The notes under the pieces were generated by a model. The model saw nothing but the letters and a program-made list of their open reading frames with translations. It ran no database searches and was not told where the DNA came from. A stretch of 64,000 nt of DNA from Paracoccus aurantiacus (GTDB taxonomy: Bacteria > Pseudomonadota > Alphaproteobacteria > Rhodobacterales > Rhodobacteraceae), in the NCBI RefSeq assembly GCF_007993065.1, contig NZ_VOPL01000001.1:434001-498000 (forward strand). The letters run 5' to 3'. Below are positions 10,842 through 21,863 of the stretch, one piece after another. The position numbers and the translations under genes are program-made. Position 1 is the first letter of the stretch. Each line of letters opens with the position of its first letter.

Positions 10842-11378
10842 TCATCCCTCGTTCAGCGAAACTTGAAGACGGATGTTCACAGGGGCGATCCTGCTTTCTG
10901 CAAGCGGCGCGCCTTGGGAGAGGTGCGAGATCAGGTCACGGGTCGTAGATGATCGTGTCAGCATGGCGCATGTTGCCGGCTGTTGTGGGATGCGCGTGGC
11001 ATGCCAGCAGCCCGGCGACATGACGATACCCTGACCGGGACGAAGCCGGAATGCCCTGATACTCGCCGGCTCCGGCCTGCCGTCAGCGCCCGTCGCCGCA
11101 ACGATCTGGATGACCTCGCCAGTCAGCGGAAGAAGCGCCTGTTCGGTCATGGTATGCGCCTCAAGCTGCGTGATCGCCGGATCGGCATTGCGATAGATCA
11201 CCCACAGGATCTGCGTCGCCTCGGTGCCCGTCCTGAATTCGTGTTCCTGCCAGAAATCCGATGGGTGGCTGAACCACGCCGGCTGTTCGGACGCGCGCCG
11301 GTCATCGCCTGCGGCAAGGCCGAGTGCGACGCCATAGGGCGCAAAACCTGCCGCGCTCAGTTCCTCGATGACAATCAT
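10842..11378 (-). CDS. Ureidoglycolate lyase (AllA) family protein
   Basis: 178 residues of cupin-like fold. The N-terminus IEELSAAGFAPYGVAL and the central HTMTEQALLPLTGEVIQIVAA plus GIVMSPGCWHATRIP segments match the AllA family, whose members release urea from ureidoglycolate in allantoin breakdown. No other allantoin pathway genes are adjacent, although an NCS1-type purine/allantoin permease is encoded 7 kb away, so the specific reaction is tentative. The ATG at 11378 is chosen as conserved sequence starts there; an upstream extension is arginine-rich non-conserved translation. Confidence 0.75.
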   Translation of the reverse strand: MIVIEELSAAGFAPYGVALGLAAGDDRRASEQPAWFSHPSDFWQEHEFRTGTEATQILWVIYRNADPAITQLEAHTMTEQALLPLTGEVIQIVAATGADGRPEPASIRAFRLRPGQGIVMSPGCWHATRIPQQPATCAMLTRSSTTRDLISHLSQGAPLAESRIAPVNIRLQVSLNEG

Positions 11379-11461
11379 GCGCCGATCCCCGGAAGTTGCC
11401 TGAAAATGATGCGAAGAATCCGCGTCTTTCACAAGCCGCTGCCGATCACGGCCGCGTGGGT

Positions 11462-12871
11462 TCAGGTTCCGCAGAAGGTGCGGCGAACGCGCTCTGCCTC
11501 GGTCGGCGGCAGGGCCAGGTCGCTCCATTCGGCGCGGTCATCGAATGGGGCGTGCAATGCTGCATCAAGCCGGTGAAAGGGCGCAAAATCCCCCTCGACT
11601 GCGGCCTGAATTGCCTCTTCGATCCGATGATTGCGCGGGATGCGCACAGGATTGGTGCGGGCGATCAGGGCCATGTCGGGTTTCAGGGCCTGCCAGTCGC
11701 TTGCCCATTCATCGAACGCCTCGCGTGCGACGAATTCGTCGCGCGCGCCCGAACCTGCCAGACCGGCGAAGACGCGGGTGAAATCCGCCTTTTCGGATGC
11801 CATCAGGTCCAGAAGCCTGTCGATCAGCGCCTTTGCCTGTTCGCCGGGGGGCAGGCCGATCTTGGCGCAGAAGCGCCGCAGCCAGGCTGACTGGTATATT
11901 TCCGGAAATGCGTGGACGGCCTTCGTCGCGCGTTCGACGGCAAGGTCCTGATCCTCTCCCATGAGGGGGATCAGGCAGGACGCGAATTGCGCGAGGTTCC
12001 AGATCGCCACATGCGGCTGTTCGGCCCAGGCATAGCGCCCATGTCTGTCGATAGAGGAAAAGACAGTATCAGGGTGATACCCATCCATGAACGCAGCCGG
12101 ACCATAGTCGATCGTCTCGCCCGAGATCGCCATGTTATCGGTATTCATGACACCGTGGATGAACCCGAGCGACATCCATTGCGCGATAAGTCCTGCCTGC
12201 CGCGCGATCACATGTTCCAACAGTTCCAGCGGCGAACCGGCCTCCGGGTAGTGCCGGGCAATCACGTGTTCGGTCAGCGCGCGAAGGGCCTCGGTGTCGC
12301 CGCGGATGCCGAAATATTCGAAGGTCCCGACCCGGATGTGACTCGCGGCCACGCGGGTCATGACCCCGCCGGGAAGCCCGGTTTCGCGCTGCACCCGTTC
12401 GCCAGTCGCTACAGCGGCAAGCGCGCGGGTCGTGGGAACGCCCATCGCGGCCATGAATTCACTGTCGAGATATTCGCGCAAGACCGGACCAAGCCACGAC
12501 TTGCCATCACCCTGCCGCGAAAACGGCGTTCTGCCCGCGCCCTTCAACTGCAGATCGAAGCGCTTCCCGTCCGGGGCCACGACCTCGCCGATCATCAGCG
12601 CGCGCCCGTCGCCAAGCTGCGGTGACAGATGCCCGAACTGATGCCCGGCATAGGCCTGCGCGATGGATGCGGCACCCTGCGGCAACCTGTTACCCGCCAG
12701 CATCGCCAACCCGTCAGGCCCTTCCAGCCAATCGGCATCAAGACCCAGATCAGCTGCCAGAGGCCGGTTCAGCGCAATCAATTCGGGTTCGGGTGAGCCG
12801 GCCGGGGCCACCTGTGCAAACATGCGCGGGGGCAGGGCGGCATAGCTGTTGTCGAAGACAGGTGCGTTCAT
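11462..12871 (-). CDS. selO: Protein adenylyltransferase SelO (YdiU/UPF0061 family)
   Basis: About 469 residues of the pseudokinase family that transfers AMP to protein Ser/Thr/Tyr residues. The characteristic N-terminal [18 protein letters not shown], the glycine-rich [23 protein letters not shown] and the [18 protein letters not shown] motif are all visible, followed by [21 protein letters not shown]. Many homologues end in selenocysteine or Cys; here the C-terminus is RTFCGT, retaining the redox cysteine near the end. ATG 12871 is chosen over ATG 12892 on homology. It heads a minus-strand run to eno. Confidence 0.93.
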   Translation of the reverse strand: MNAPVFDNSYAALPPRMFAQVAPAGSPEPELIALNRPLAADLGLDADWLEGPDGLAMLAGNRLPQGAASIAQAYAGHQFGHLSPQLGDGRALMIGEVVAPDGKRFDLQLKGAGRTPFSRQGDGKSWLGPVLREYLDSEFMAAMGVPTTRALAAVATGERVQRETGLPGGVMTRVAASHIRVGTFEYFGIRGDTEALRALTEHVIARHYPEAGSPLELLEHVIARQAGLIAQWMSLGFIHGVMNTDNMAISGETIDYGPAAFMDGYHPDTVFSSIDRHGRYAWAEQPHVAIWNLAQFASCLIPLMGEDQDLAVERATKAVHAFPEIYQSAWLRRFCAKIGLPPGEQAKALIDRLLDLMASEKADFTRVFAGLAGSGARDEFVAREAFDEWASDWQALKPDMALIARTNPVRIPRNHRIEEAIQAAVEGDFAPFHRLDAALHAPFDDRAEWSDLALPPTEAERVRRTFCGT

Positions 12872-12910
12872 GGCCCAAGATTTAGGCAGCATTCACCGCA
12901 TTAAAAAGGG

Positions 12911-13246
12911 CTAACCGACAGATGCGACCAGAAAGAAGCCACCAGCCATCGCGACATGTGACAAAAGCGCGTTCACATCGTCACGGTGCCCGATATAGGC
13001 CGTCGCAAGGCACCAGAGCCCCAGCGCCGTGCCGAACAGCGCGAGCGGCCAGCCGACGATCACGCCGAGCCCGCCGACAAGTTCACATATGCCGACCAGA
13101 TAGGCGAGCGCTTTGGCATCCGGCAAATGAAGCCGCTTCAGAACCGGCACCAGCTTCGCTTCGCCGCCACGCAGCTTCATGATGCCCCAGATCACGAACG
13201 GCACGCCCAGCAGAAGGCGGGAAACCAGAATAATCGTCTCGTGCAT
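12911..13246 (-). CDS. DoxX family membrane protein
   Basis: 111 residues with about four hydrophobic segments (residues 4-22, 48-65, 68-85, 95-110). The N-terminal SRLLLGVPFVIWGIMKL and central YLVGICELVGGLGVIVGWPL fit the DoxX/SURF4-like family of small inner-membrane proteins, some linked to quinone or thiol redox. The ATG at 13246 lies after a clear AGGAGAG. It is divergent from obgE and 39 nt upstream of the selO start. The specific role is unknown. Confidence 0.82.
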   Translation of the reverse strand: MHETIILVSRLLLGVPFVIWGIMKLRGGEAKLVPVLKRLHLPDAKALAYLVGICELVGGLGVIVGWPLALFGTALGLWCLATAYIGHRDDVNALLSHVAMAGGFFLVASVG

Positions 13247-13319
13247 CAAAACTCTCCTGTGGTCGTAAAAAGGCTAGCAAAGCCAATCTGCGCTCGCAAC
13301 GGTGCAGCGACAGGGTTGA

Positions 13320-15508
<2,189 letters not shown>

Positions 15509-15564
15509 AGAGAGGCGAAAATCCTGAACGCTTGGCCCGAGGTTTACGATGCCTGACGCGGGGG

Positions 15565-15591
15565 TTCACATATATCGGATGTTTCTATAAT
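15565..15591 (+). promoter_or_regulatory. Possible promoter upstream of the thioredoxin-like gene
   Basis: TTCACA at 15565-15570 and a perfect TATAAT at 15586-15591 are separated by 15 nt, which is short. An inverted repeat ATAAT-CGGT-ATTAT begins within the -10 element. It lies about 110 nt before the start codon at 15701. Suggestive only. Confidence 0.3.
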
Positions 15592-15700
15592 CGGTATTAT
15601 GTAACTTAAAGGCGTGCAGTGCGTTCGCGATCTTCGCTATGCTTGCCGCGACACCATCTTGGGCGCTACAGATCAGGCAGCAAAGACACGAGGGAAAATC

Positions 15701-16255
15701 ATGGCCGTCACACCACCTGTCTGCGACTTCGGAACGCCGATGCCAGAGTTCACGCTTCCTGACCCTGACGGCCGGCTTTACCGCTCGGACGAAATCCGTG
15801 GAAAGAATGGCACGCTGGTCGTGTTCATCTGCAATCACTGCCCATATGTACAGGCCGTGATCGACCGGATCACGCGCGACGCGGCCGAGCTTCAGCAGAA
15901 CTACGGCATCGGCGTCGTGGCAATTTCGTCAAATGACGTCGAACCCTATCCGCAGGACGGCCCGGAGCACATGAAGGCCGAAGCCGAAAAGCATGGCTTT
16001 ACCTTCCCGTATCTCTACGACGAAACGCAGCAGGTCGCGCGCGCCTTCGACGCGGCCTGCACGCCAGACTTCTTCGGCTATAATTCCGCGGGTGAGTTGC
16101 AATATCGTGGCCGTCTGGACGCCTCGGGACGCCAAGCGGGGCCTGAAAACGCGCGCCGCGAACTGTTCGAGGCCATGCGTCAGATCGCCGAAACCGGAAA
16201 AGGCCCGCAGGATCAGATCGCGTCAATGGGCTGTTCGATCAAGTGGAAGGACTGA
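15701..16255 (+). CDS. Thioredoxin-family (peroxiredoxin-like) protein
   Basis: 184 residues with a thioredoxin fold: FGTPMPEFTLPDPDGRLYRSDEIRG at the N-terminus, then LVVFICNHCPYVQAV, where C44 and C47 form a CNHC active-site motif. The fold continues with VVAISSNDVEPYPQDGPEHM and a cis-Pro region ACTPDFFGYN. This belongs to the AhpC/TSA-like thioredoxin group with the CNHCP motif. It has no signal peptide, so it is probably cytoplasmic. The ATG at 15701 has GAGGGA at a good distance; the longer frame upstream is not conserved. Confidence 0.88.
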   Translation: MAVTPPVCDFGTPMPEFTLPDPDGRLYRSDEIRGKNGTLVVFICNHCPYVQAVIDRITRDAAELQQNYGIGVVAISSNDVEPYPQDGPEHMKAEAEKHGFTFPYLYDETQQVARAFDAACTPDFFGYNSAGELQYRGRLDASGRQAGPENARRELFEAMRQIAETGKGPQDQIASMGCSIKWKD

Positions 16256-16258
16256 TCG

Positions 16259-16603
16259 CTACGGGTCGATCCCGAGCGCGCGTTTCACATTCGCGGTCCA
16301 GCCAAGCAGATGCTTGCCGTCAACCTCGATTGCGGGACGCTTCATCAGTGCGGGCTTCGCCATAAGAATCTCCGCCGGCGCAGCGCTGCGCTCGTCCTCC
16401 GACATGCCGCGCCATGTCAGGCTGGCACGATTTACCAGCTTTTCACCGAAATCGTCGAGCATGGCGTTCCATTGCGCCTTGCCCGGCGTGTCGGCTTTGA
16501 CATCGTGAAACTCGACCTCCCAACCGGCGTCTTCCAGCGCCTTGCGCGCCTTCTCCACCGTCGAACAATAGTCGAGTCCATACATTTTCAAATGCTTGGA
16601 CAT
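16259..16603 (-). CDS. ArsC/Spx/MgsR-family protein
   Basis: 114 residues with a thioredoxin-like fold. MYGLDYCSTVEKARKALEDAGW carries a single N-terminal Cys (C13) where ArsC-family enzymes have their nucleophile. The central NRASLTWRGMSEDE and LMAKPALMKRPAIEVDGKHLLGW are the standard ArsC/YffB block. Function in this subgroup is unresolved: arsenate reductase-like, glutathione-linked, or an Spx-like regulator. It is tail to tail with the thioredoxin-like gene (3 nt apart). The small lipoprotein ORF lies just upstream on the same strand. Confidence 0.85.
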   Translation of the reverse strand: MSKHLKMYGLDYCSTVEKARKALEDAGWEVEFHDVKADTPGKAQWNAMLDDFGEKLVNRASLTWRGMSEDERSAAPAEILMAKPALMKRPAIEVDGKHLLGWTANVKRALGIDP

Positions 16604-16611
16604 GATATCTC

Positions 16612-16686
16612 TCAGATAAACGGAACGAACGGCACGCCACAGCCAGACAGGATAAGCAGCGCCGACAAAGCGAGCAGGCATTTCAT
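16612..16686 (-). CDS. Very small lipoprotein (24 residues), putative
   Basis: A 24-codon reading frame encodes MKCLLALSALLILSGC followed by GVPFVPFI: a short basic start, a hydrophobic core, a perfect lipobox (LSGC, Cys16) and an 8-residue mature tail rich in Pro and aromatic residues. An AGAGGG Shine-Dalgarno lies 10 nt before the ATG. It sits between the ArsC-like gene (9 nt downstream) and the DUF3422 gene, same strand. The lipobox and Shine-Dalgarno make translation plausible; too short for homology-based certainty. Confidence 0.55.
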   Translation of the reverse strand: MKCLLALSALLILSGCGVPFVPFI

Positions 16687-16748
16687 ATGGTGTTTTCCCT
16701 CTATTGGCTTTGCAGGCGGTTATCGCCGCCCTGCCCCGACGCGTCCAG

Positions 16749-18032
16749 TCACGATTGGTGAATCGCCGCCTTGAGACGCCTGAGACCCAGCCAGACAAGC
16801 AGCACGACAAGGGGTGTCGCCAGCGCCATCATCACTGGCTTGTCGATACCCGCCCGTTCCGCGAGTGGTGCCGCCAGATAGCTGAGAAGCCCGACGGCAT
16901 AGTAGCTGATCGCGACAACCGAAAGCCCTTCCACCGTGTGCTGCAGGCGCAACTGCAATTCCGATCGGCGGTCCATGCTTTCCAGAAGCAGTTGGTTCTG
17001 CGCGCTGCGCTCTACCTCGACACGGGTGCGAAGCAACTCGCCCGCGCGCCCGGTTCGTTCAAGCATCTGGTTCAGACGCGCCTCAGAGGATTTGGCCGTG
17101 CGCATCGCAGGGTCATACCGCCGAGAGATGAATTCGCCCAGAAGCTGGCGGTCTTTATAGCGTTCCTCTCGGAGTGCGCGCGCGCGGTCTATCACAAGTG
17201 CCTCGTAAGCCCTTGTTGCGCCGAAACGAAATGCTGCCTGCGTGGCCAAAGTCTCCAGCTGGGCGGCCACCGCCAAAAGCCGGTCAAGTGTCGTCGCTGC
17301 GGGGCGCTTGTCCATCCCGTCAACCATCGCGCTCAGTTCCGGTTCCAGCGCATTCAGATGCGATGACAGGGCGCGCGCACGCTCCAGCCCAAGCATCGAC
17401 ATCGCGCGGTAGGTTTCCAGTTCGCACAGCCGCTGAATAATCCGTCCGGTTCGCCCCTCTCCTGTTTCGGGGCGCACGAAAACGGCGAAGCGCACCCATC
17501 CGTCGGGATCAATGCGAAAATCCGTCGCAATCAGTGCCGAGCGGTCAAGGACCCAGAACACCGCAAGCCCATCGCGGCTGAACCAGTCGGAAAGATCCGC
17601 GTCGACTTTTTCCAGTTCCGGCGGCAGCAACTCGACACGAACCATGACCGCAGTCACGCGCTTGCCGGGTGCCAGCGCCTGCCAGTCCGGCGAAAACACC
17701 GCCGCAGCGGAAGGATCGAAGGGCGTTTTCGGAACGCCCGGAGAGATCGCCATATAGCTGACGAACTCGGTATGATTTTCCCAGACCAGACTGGCCCGAC
17801 CCAGTTGCGAGGAATAATGACTGTCATCGGCCGAGGGCTTCTGTGCGCCATGCCGCTCTGTCAGGATGGACAGATGCGCAAGATCGCGCGCGCGGTCGCG
17901 CGACGCCGCGTCCCGCGGCTCCTTGAAGGCAAGATAAACGGCCTGACAGGGCGCGCTGACACGCGGCGACGGGCGCGCGTGCAATTCGTTGACAAGGGCG
18001 GTGCGCAGCGGGTGGTCTAGATTCCTGTCCAT
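16749..18032 (-). CDS. DUF3422 family membrane protein
   Basis: 427 residues. The N-terminus HPLRTALVNELHARPSPRVSAP is the conserved opening of DUF3422, and the C-terminal part has two membrane helices (about 368-386 and 395-416) separated by a short loop, ending in a basic tail. The middle is helical and may form coiled coils (about 240-360). It is widespread in proteobacteria; function unknown, with a CorA-like overall architecture as the closest visible analogy. It is divergent from the L,D-transpeptidase gene. Confidence 0.85.
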   Translation of the reverse strand: MDRNLDHPLRTALVNELHARPSPRVSAPCQAVYLAFKEPRDAASRDRARDLAHLSILTERHGAQKPSADDSHYSSQLGRASLVWENHTEFVSYMAISPGVPKTPFDPSAAAVFSPDWQALAPGKRVTAVMVRVELLPPELEKVDADLSDWFSRDGLAVFWVLDRSALIATDFRIDPDGWVRFAVFVRPETGEGRTGRIIQRLCELETYRAMSMLGLERARALSSHLNALEPELSAMVDGMDKRPAATTLDRLLAVAAQLETLATQAAFRFGATRAYEALVIDRARALREERYKDRQLLGEFISRRYDPAMRTAKSSEARLNQMLERTGRAGELLRTRVEVERSAQNQLLLESMDRRSELQLRLQHTVEGLSVVAISYYAVGLLSYLAAPLAERAGIDKPVMMALATPLVVLLVWLGLRRLKAAIHQS

Positions 18033-18184
18033 GACGCAGCTTAGCGCGGGAAGAAAGCAAGCGATATGATGCTGTTGCGCGCGTGTTCAAGCCGACGTGA
18101 TCCGTGGCCGCATTGCACCGCCCTGCCCCGGCAGTCACAATAACGGGAACGAAGACCTGTAATATCCAATGACAAGGGGCAGGA

Positions 18185-18697
18185 ATGAGGCGCGATTTTC
18201 TTAAGCTCATGCTGGGTGGGGCCAGCCTGCTGGCCATCGCCAGCTGTTCGACCACCGATCCCAAGTTCAAGTCCTATTCCGGGCCGCCAGTGACACGGAT
18301 CGACGTTTTCAAGTCAAGCCGGGTGATGACCTTCTATTCAGGCTCCACGCCGATCAGGTCGATCAATTTCGGGCTCGGCTATGCGCCGGTCGGCAACAAG
18401 GAATACGAGGGCGACGGGAAGACACCCGAGGGGCTTTACTATATCGACCGCCGCAATCCCAACAGCCGCTATCATCTTTCGGTCGGGATTTCCTATCCGA
18501 ACGACGCTGATCGCGCGCGGGCCATGATGCAAGGCGTTCAGGTTGGAAGCGACATCTTCATTCACGGCCAGGGCCCGGAAGGACGCGCCGCGACAAAGCG
18601 CGACTGGACCGTCGGCTGCATCGCCGTCACCGACGCAGAAATCGAAGACATCTATGCGATGGTGCCCGACGGCACGCCGATCATGATTTATCCCTGA
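18185..18697 (+). CDS. L,D-transpeptidase family lipoprotein (YkuD domain)
   Basis: 170 residues. The signal has a twin-arginine-like start (MRRDFLK) and a lipobox IASC (Cys21), suggesting a lipoprotein. The YkuD catalytic centre is intact: H127 in FIHGQG and C145 in WTVGCIAVTD. The family cross-links peptidoglycan at 3-3 bonds or attaches/cleaves lipoproteins; this short form resembles the YafK-type subgroup. A strong terminator follows. Confidence 0.88.
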   Translation: MRRDFLKLMLGGASLLAIASCSTTDPKFKSYSGPPVTRIDVFKSSRVMTFYSGSTPIRSINFGLGYAPVGNKEYEGDGKTPEGLYYIDRRNPNSRYHLSVGISYPNDADRARAMMQGVQVGSDIFIHGQGPEGRAATKRDWTVGCIAVTDAEIEDIYAMVPDGTPIMIYP

Positions 18698-18720
18698 TCT
18701 GGATCGAGTCAGCAAAGCAG

Positions 18721-18754
18721 AATGTCCCGCCCCCATCGAGGCGGGACATTTTAT
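18721..18754 (+). terminator. Intrinsic terminator after the L,D-transpeptidase gene
   Basis: An 11-bp stem AATGTCCCGCC / GGCGGGACATT with an 8-nt loop, followed by TTAT. It is placed between converging genes and could act in both directions. Confidence 0.75.
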
Positions 18755-18763
18755 GGAACTCGC

Positions 18764-20197
18764 TCAGTTGCGGCGCGACAGCGCGATATGCAGCCCGCCG
18801 CCAAGAAGCGCGCCGATCAGCCAGCCAAAGCCTGAAAGCGACTGAAGCGCAGGCAACCAGACCGTCCCGACCGAAAAGACCGCTGCGATGGCAACTGCGG
18901 CAATCGCGCGCTTGTTCCAGCCGCCGTCATAGTAATATGTCCCGCTCGGGCTGGCACTGAACAGCTGGTCAACGGCAAGCTGACGTTTGTGCACCACATA
19001 GTAATCCGCAATCAGAATGCCGTAGAGCGGCGCCAGAATCGCGCCGAGCGTATCGACGAACCCCGCAATCCCGATCTGCGAGATAAGCGACACCCACAAG
19101 GCGCCGATCACGAAGGCAAGGGCTGCGGTGATCAGCCCGCCGGTCTTTGCGCTGATGCGCGACGGCGACATGTTCGCGATGTCATAGGCTGCGGGGATGA
19201 AGTTCGCGACCAGGTTGATCCCGACCGTCGCCGCAAAAAACGTCACTGCAGCAATCAGGGTCAGCGCCATATTGTCGACGCGGGCAACGATTGCGGTCGG
19301 GTCGGTTAGCTGCTCTCCGAACAGGACGACGGATCCGGCGGTGATGAAAAGCGCGATGAATGAAAAGAACGCCATCGAGACCGGAAGCCCCCAGAAGTTC
19401 CCGCTGCGCATCTCGCCCTCGGTCCGGACGAAGCGCGAGAAGTCGCCGAAGTTGATGACCACTGCCGCGAAATAGGCAACCATCGTGCCAACCACGGCGA
19501 CAAAGCCCGCGAGCGTGCTTGTTTCGCTGCCTCCGCCCTGGAAGATGTCGCCGATTTCGGCCCAGATTCCGTTACCGGCCTGCCACCAGATCATCAGCGC
19601 CAGCGCGATCATGACAGCGTAAACGAACGGACCGGCCCAGTTCAGGAATTTGCCGACCCATTCGATCCCCATCAGAAACAGCCCGATCTGGAAGCCCGCG
19701 ACGATGATATAGGCGATCCAGTCGACAGTGCCGAGGCCAAGAAAGCCGCCCTCGACCGCTTCGACGCCGAACAGCGCGCGAAGCGCCAGCGCCACGGCGG
19801 TAGAGGCGAAATAGGTCTGCACGCCATACCAGAAAATCGCGACGATGCCCCGCACCAGCGCGGGAAAGCGCGCGCCCTTCACCCCCATCGCCGCCCGCGC
19901 CATCACCGCATAGGGTATGCCGTAGCGCACAGAGGGCCGGCCCGAAAGGTTCACAAGCCACATCACCAGCAGGCCCGACACCACGATTGCCGCGAAGGTC
20001 AGCCATCCGTTCAGGCCATAGCTGAGGAAAAGCGATGCGGCGAGCGTATAGCCGAACAGGCTTTGTATATCGTTGTTCCAGACGTTGAAAATCTCGAACG
20101 CACCCCAGCTTCGCCGTTCCGGCGGAATCGGGGCCAGGTCGTCATTGTAAAGCGAGGGGTCACCTCCGGTGATCTGCGGCGTATCGGTATGGGTCAT
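18764..20197 (-). CDS. NCS1-family nucleobase:cation symporter
   Basis: 477 residues with about 12 membrane segments. NCS1 features: FEIFNVWNNDIQSLFGYTLAASLF at the first helix, GIPYAVMARAAMGVKGARFPALVRG with the substrate-site region around helix 3, and FWYGVQTYFASTAV. These permeases take up purines, cytosine, allantoin, hydantoins or thiamine with a cation; substrate cannot be set from sequence by eye. The AllA-like gene about 7 kb away makes allantoin or ureides one possibility, but they are not linked as an operon. Confidence 0.9.
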   Translation of the reverse strand: MTHTDTPQITGGDPSLYNDDLAPIPPERRSWGAFEIFNVWNNDIQSLFGYTLAASLFLSYGLNGWLTFAAIVVSGLLVMWLVNLSGRPSVRYGIPYAVMARAAMGVKGARFPALVRGIVAIFWYGVQTYFASTAVALALRALFGVEAVEGGFLGLGTVDWIAYIIVAGFQIGLFLMGIEWVGKFLNWAGPFVYAVMIALALMIWWQAGNGIWAEIGDIFQGGGSETSTLAGFVAVVGTMVAYFAAVVINFGDFSRFVRTEGEMRSGNFWGLPVSMAFFSFIALFITAGSVVLFGEQLTDPTAIVARVDNMALTLIAAVTFFAATVGINLVANFIPAAYDIANMSPSRISAKTGGLITAALAFVIGALWVSLISQIGIAGFVDTLGAILAPLYGILIADYYVVHKRQLAVDQLFSASPSGTYYYDGGWNKRAIAAVAIAAVFSVGTVWLPALQSLSGFGWLIGALLGGGLHIALSRRN

Positions 20198-20362
20198 TCG
20201 TCACCTCTGGCTTGATCCTTCGCTCGCACAACAGCGCAGAGCGCGACGCGCGGCAAGGGGCAGCGCGCGCGGGTGGCGAAGATAGGCCTCAATCCTGCAC
20301 TTCCGGGAAGCTGCCGGCGCTTTTGCACGCAAAATGGGCGAACGCTGGATGTCAGCCCACGA

Positions 20363-20389
20363 AAAAGCCGGCCAAAGCGGCCGGCTTTT
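20363..20389 (-). terminator. Intrinsic terminator of pntAB
   Basis: A perfect 11-bp stem AAAAGCCGGCC / GGCCGGCTTTT with a 5-nt loop, 22 nt after the pntB stop; symmetrical, so potentially bidirectional. Confidence 0.8.
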
Positions 20390-20410
20390 CGTTGTCGCGG
20401 GATGCCTTTC

Positions 20411-21853
20411 TCAGTCGATCAGCGGCAGAAGCGCGTTGATCGAATCTTTCGCATCGCCATAGAACATCCGCGTATTGTCCTTGTAGAACAGCGGGTTTTC
20501 GATCCCCGAATAACCTGTCCCCTGCCCGCGTTTGCTGACAAAGACATTCTTGGCCTTCCAGACCTCCAGCACAGGCATTCCGGCGATGGGGCTGTTAGGA
20601 TCGTCCTGCGCCGCCGGATTGACGATGTCGTTCGAACCGATGACGATGACGACATCCGTGTTCGGGAAGTCATCATTGATCTCGTCCATTTCCATGACGA
20701 TGTCATATGGCACCTTCGCTTCGGCCAGCAGCACGTTCATATGGCCCGGCAGACGACCCGCGACCGGATGAATGGCGAAACGCACGTTCTTGCCAGCCGC
20801 GCGCAGCTTGCGCGTCAGCTCGCTTACCGCCTGCTGCGCCTGTGCCACAGCCATGCCGTAGCCCGGCACGATGATGACCTCGTCCGCTTCGTTCAGGGCA
20901 TTTGCGACACCCTCGGCGTCGATGGCGATCTGCTCGCCCTCGATCTCCATCGCGGGGCCGCTTTCGCCGCCGAAGCCGCCAAGGATCACGCTGACGAAGT
21001 TCCGGTTCATCGCCTTGCACATGATATAGCTGAGGATCGCACCGGACGACCCGACAAGCGCGCCGGTCACGATCAGCAGGTCATTCGACAGCGTGAAGCC
21101 GATGGCCGCCGCCGCCCAGCCGGAATAGCTGTTCAGCATCGACACGACGACCGGCATATCGGCCCCGCCGATCCCCATGATGAGATGCCAGCCGATAAAG
21201 CCCGCCAATATCGCGATCAGCAGCAGCCAGAACACCGACGGCCCCATATCGCCGATATACAGCAGGCCGAGGATCAGCGACAGCGCCGCGGCACCCGCGT
21301 TCAGCAAATGCCCGCCGGGCAGCTTCTTCGGCTTGCCGTCGATCTTGCCCGCCAGCTTGCCGAACGCGACGATCGAGCCGGTGAACGTGACGGCCCCGAT
21401 AAAGACCCCCAGAAAGACCTCGATCTGAAGCATGTTCAGCTCTGCCGGGGTCTTGTGGGTCAGGACTTCCGCGAAGCCGCGGAAGGTTTCGATTGTGCCG
21501 GACGCCTGCGCGCGCAAAACGCGGCCCAGTTCAAGCTGTGCGTTGAAGCCCACGAAAACCGCCGCGAGACCGACCAGCGAATGCATGGCCGCGACAAGTT
21601 GCGGCATTTCGGTCATCTGGACACGCTTTGCGATGACCCAGCCGACGCTGCCGCCAATGGCGATCATCACGACCGACAGCCACCAGTTGCCCGCACCGGG
21701 GCCGAACAGGGTCGCCAGCACAGCAAGCGCCATGCCGACGATTCCATACCAGATGGCACGTTTTGCGCTTTCCTGACCTGACAGCCCGCCAAGCGACAGG
21801 ATGAACAGGATCGAGGCGACGACATAGGCGGCGGTGGTAAATCCGAATTCCAT
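20411..21853 (-). CDS. pntB: NAD(P) transhydrogenase subunit beta
   Basis: 480 residues. The N-terminal half has about nine membrane helices (domain II). The C-terminal half is the NADP(H)-binding domain III, with [40 protein letters not shown] and [15 protein letters not shown]. With PntA it couples proton re-entry to hydride transfer from NADH to NADP. It starts 10 nt after pntA, so the two form an operon ending in the terminator at 20363-20389. Confidence 0.96.
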   Translation of the reverse strand: MEFGFTTAAYVVASILFILSLGGLSGQESAKRAIWYGIVGMALAVLATLFGPGAGNWWLSVVMIAIGGSVGWVIAKRVQMTEMPQLVAAMHSLVGLAAVFVGFNAQLELGRVLRAQASGTIETFRGFAEVLTHKTPAELNMLQIEVFLGVFIGAVTFTGSIVAFGKLAGKIDGKPKKLPGGHLLNAGAAALSLILGLLYIGDMGPSVFWLLLIAILAGFIGWHLIMGIGGADMPVVVSMLNSYSGWAAAAIGFTLSNDLLIVTGALVGSSGAILSYIMCKAMNRNFVSVILGGFGGESGPAMEIEGEQIAIDAEGVANALNEADEVIIVPGYGMAVAQAQQAVSELTRKLRAAGKNVRFAIHPVAGRLPGHMNVLLAEAKVPYDIVMEMDEINDDFPNTDVVIVIGSNDIVNPAAQDDPNSPIAGMPVLEVWKAKNVFVSKRGQGTGYSGIENPLFYKDNTRMFYGDAKDSINALLPLID

Positions 21854-21863
21854 CGTCCCCTCC

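Noticed and set aside
20273..21781. 502-codon plus-strand frame
   Set aside because: Antisense to pntB; low-complexity His/Arg/Asp-rich translation typical of a shadow frame.
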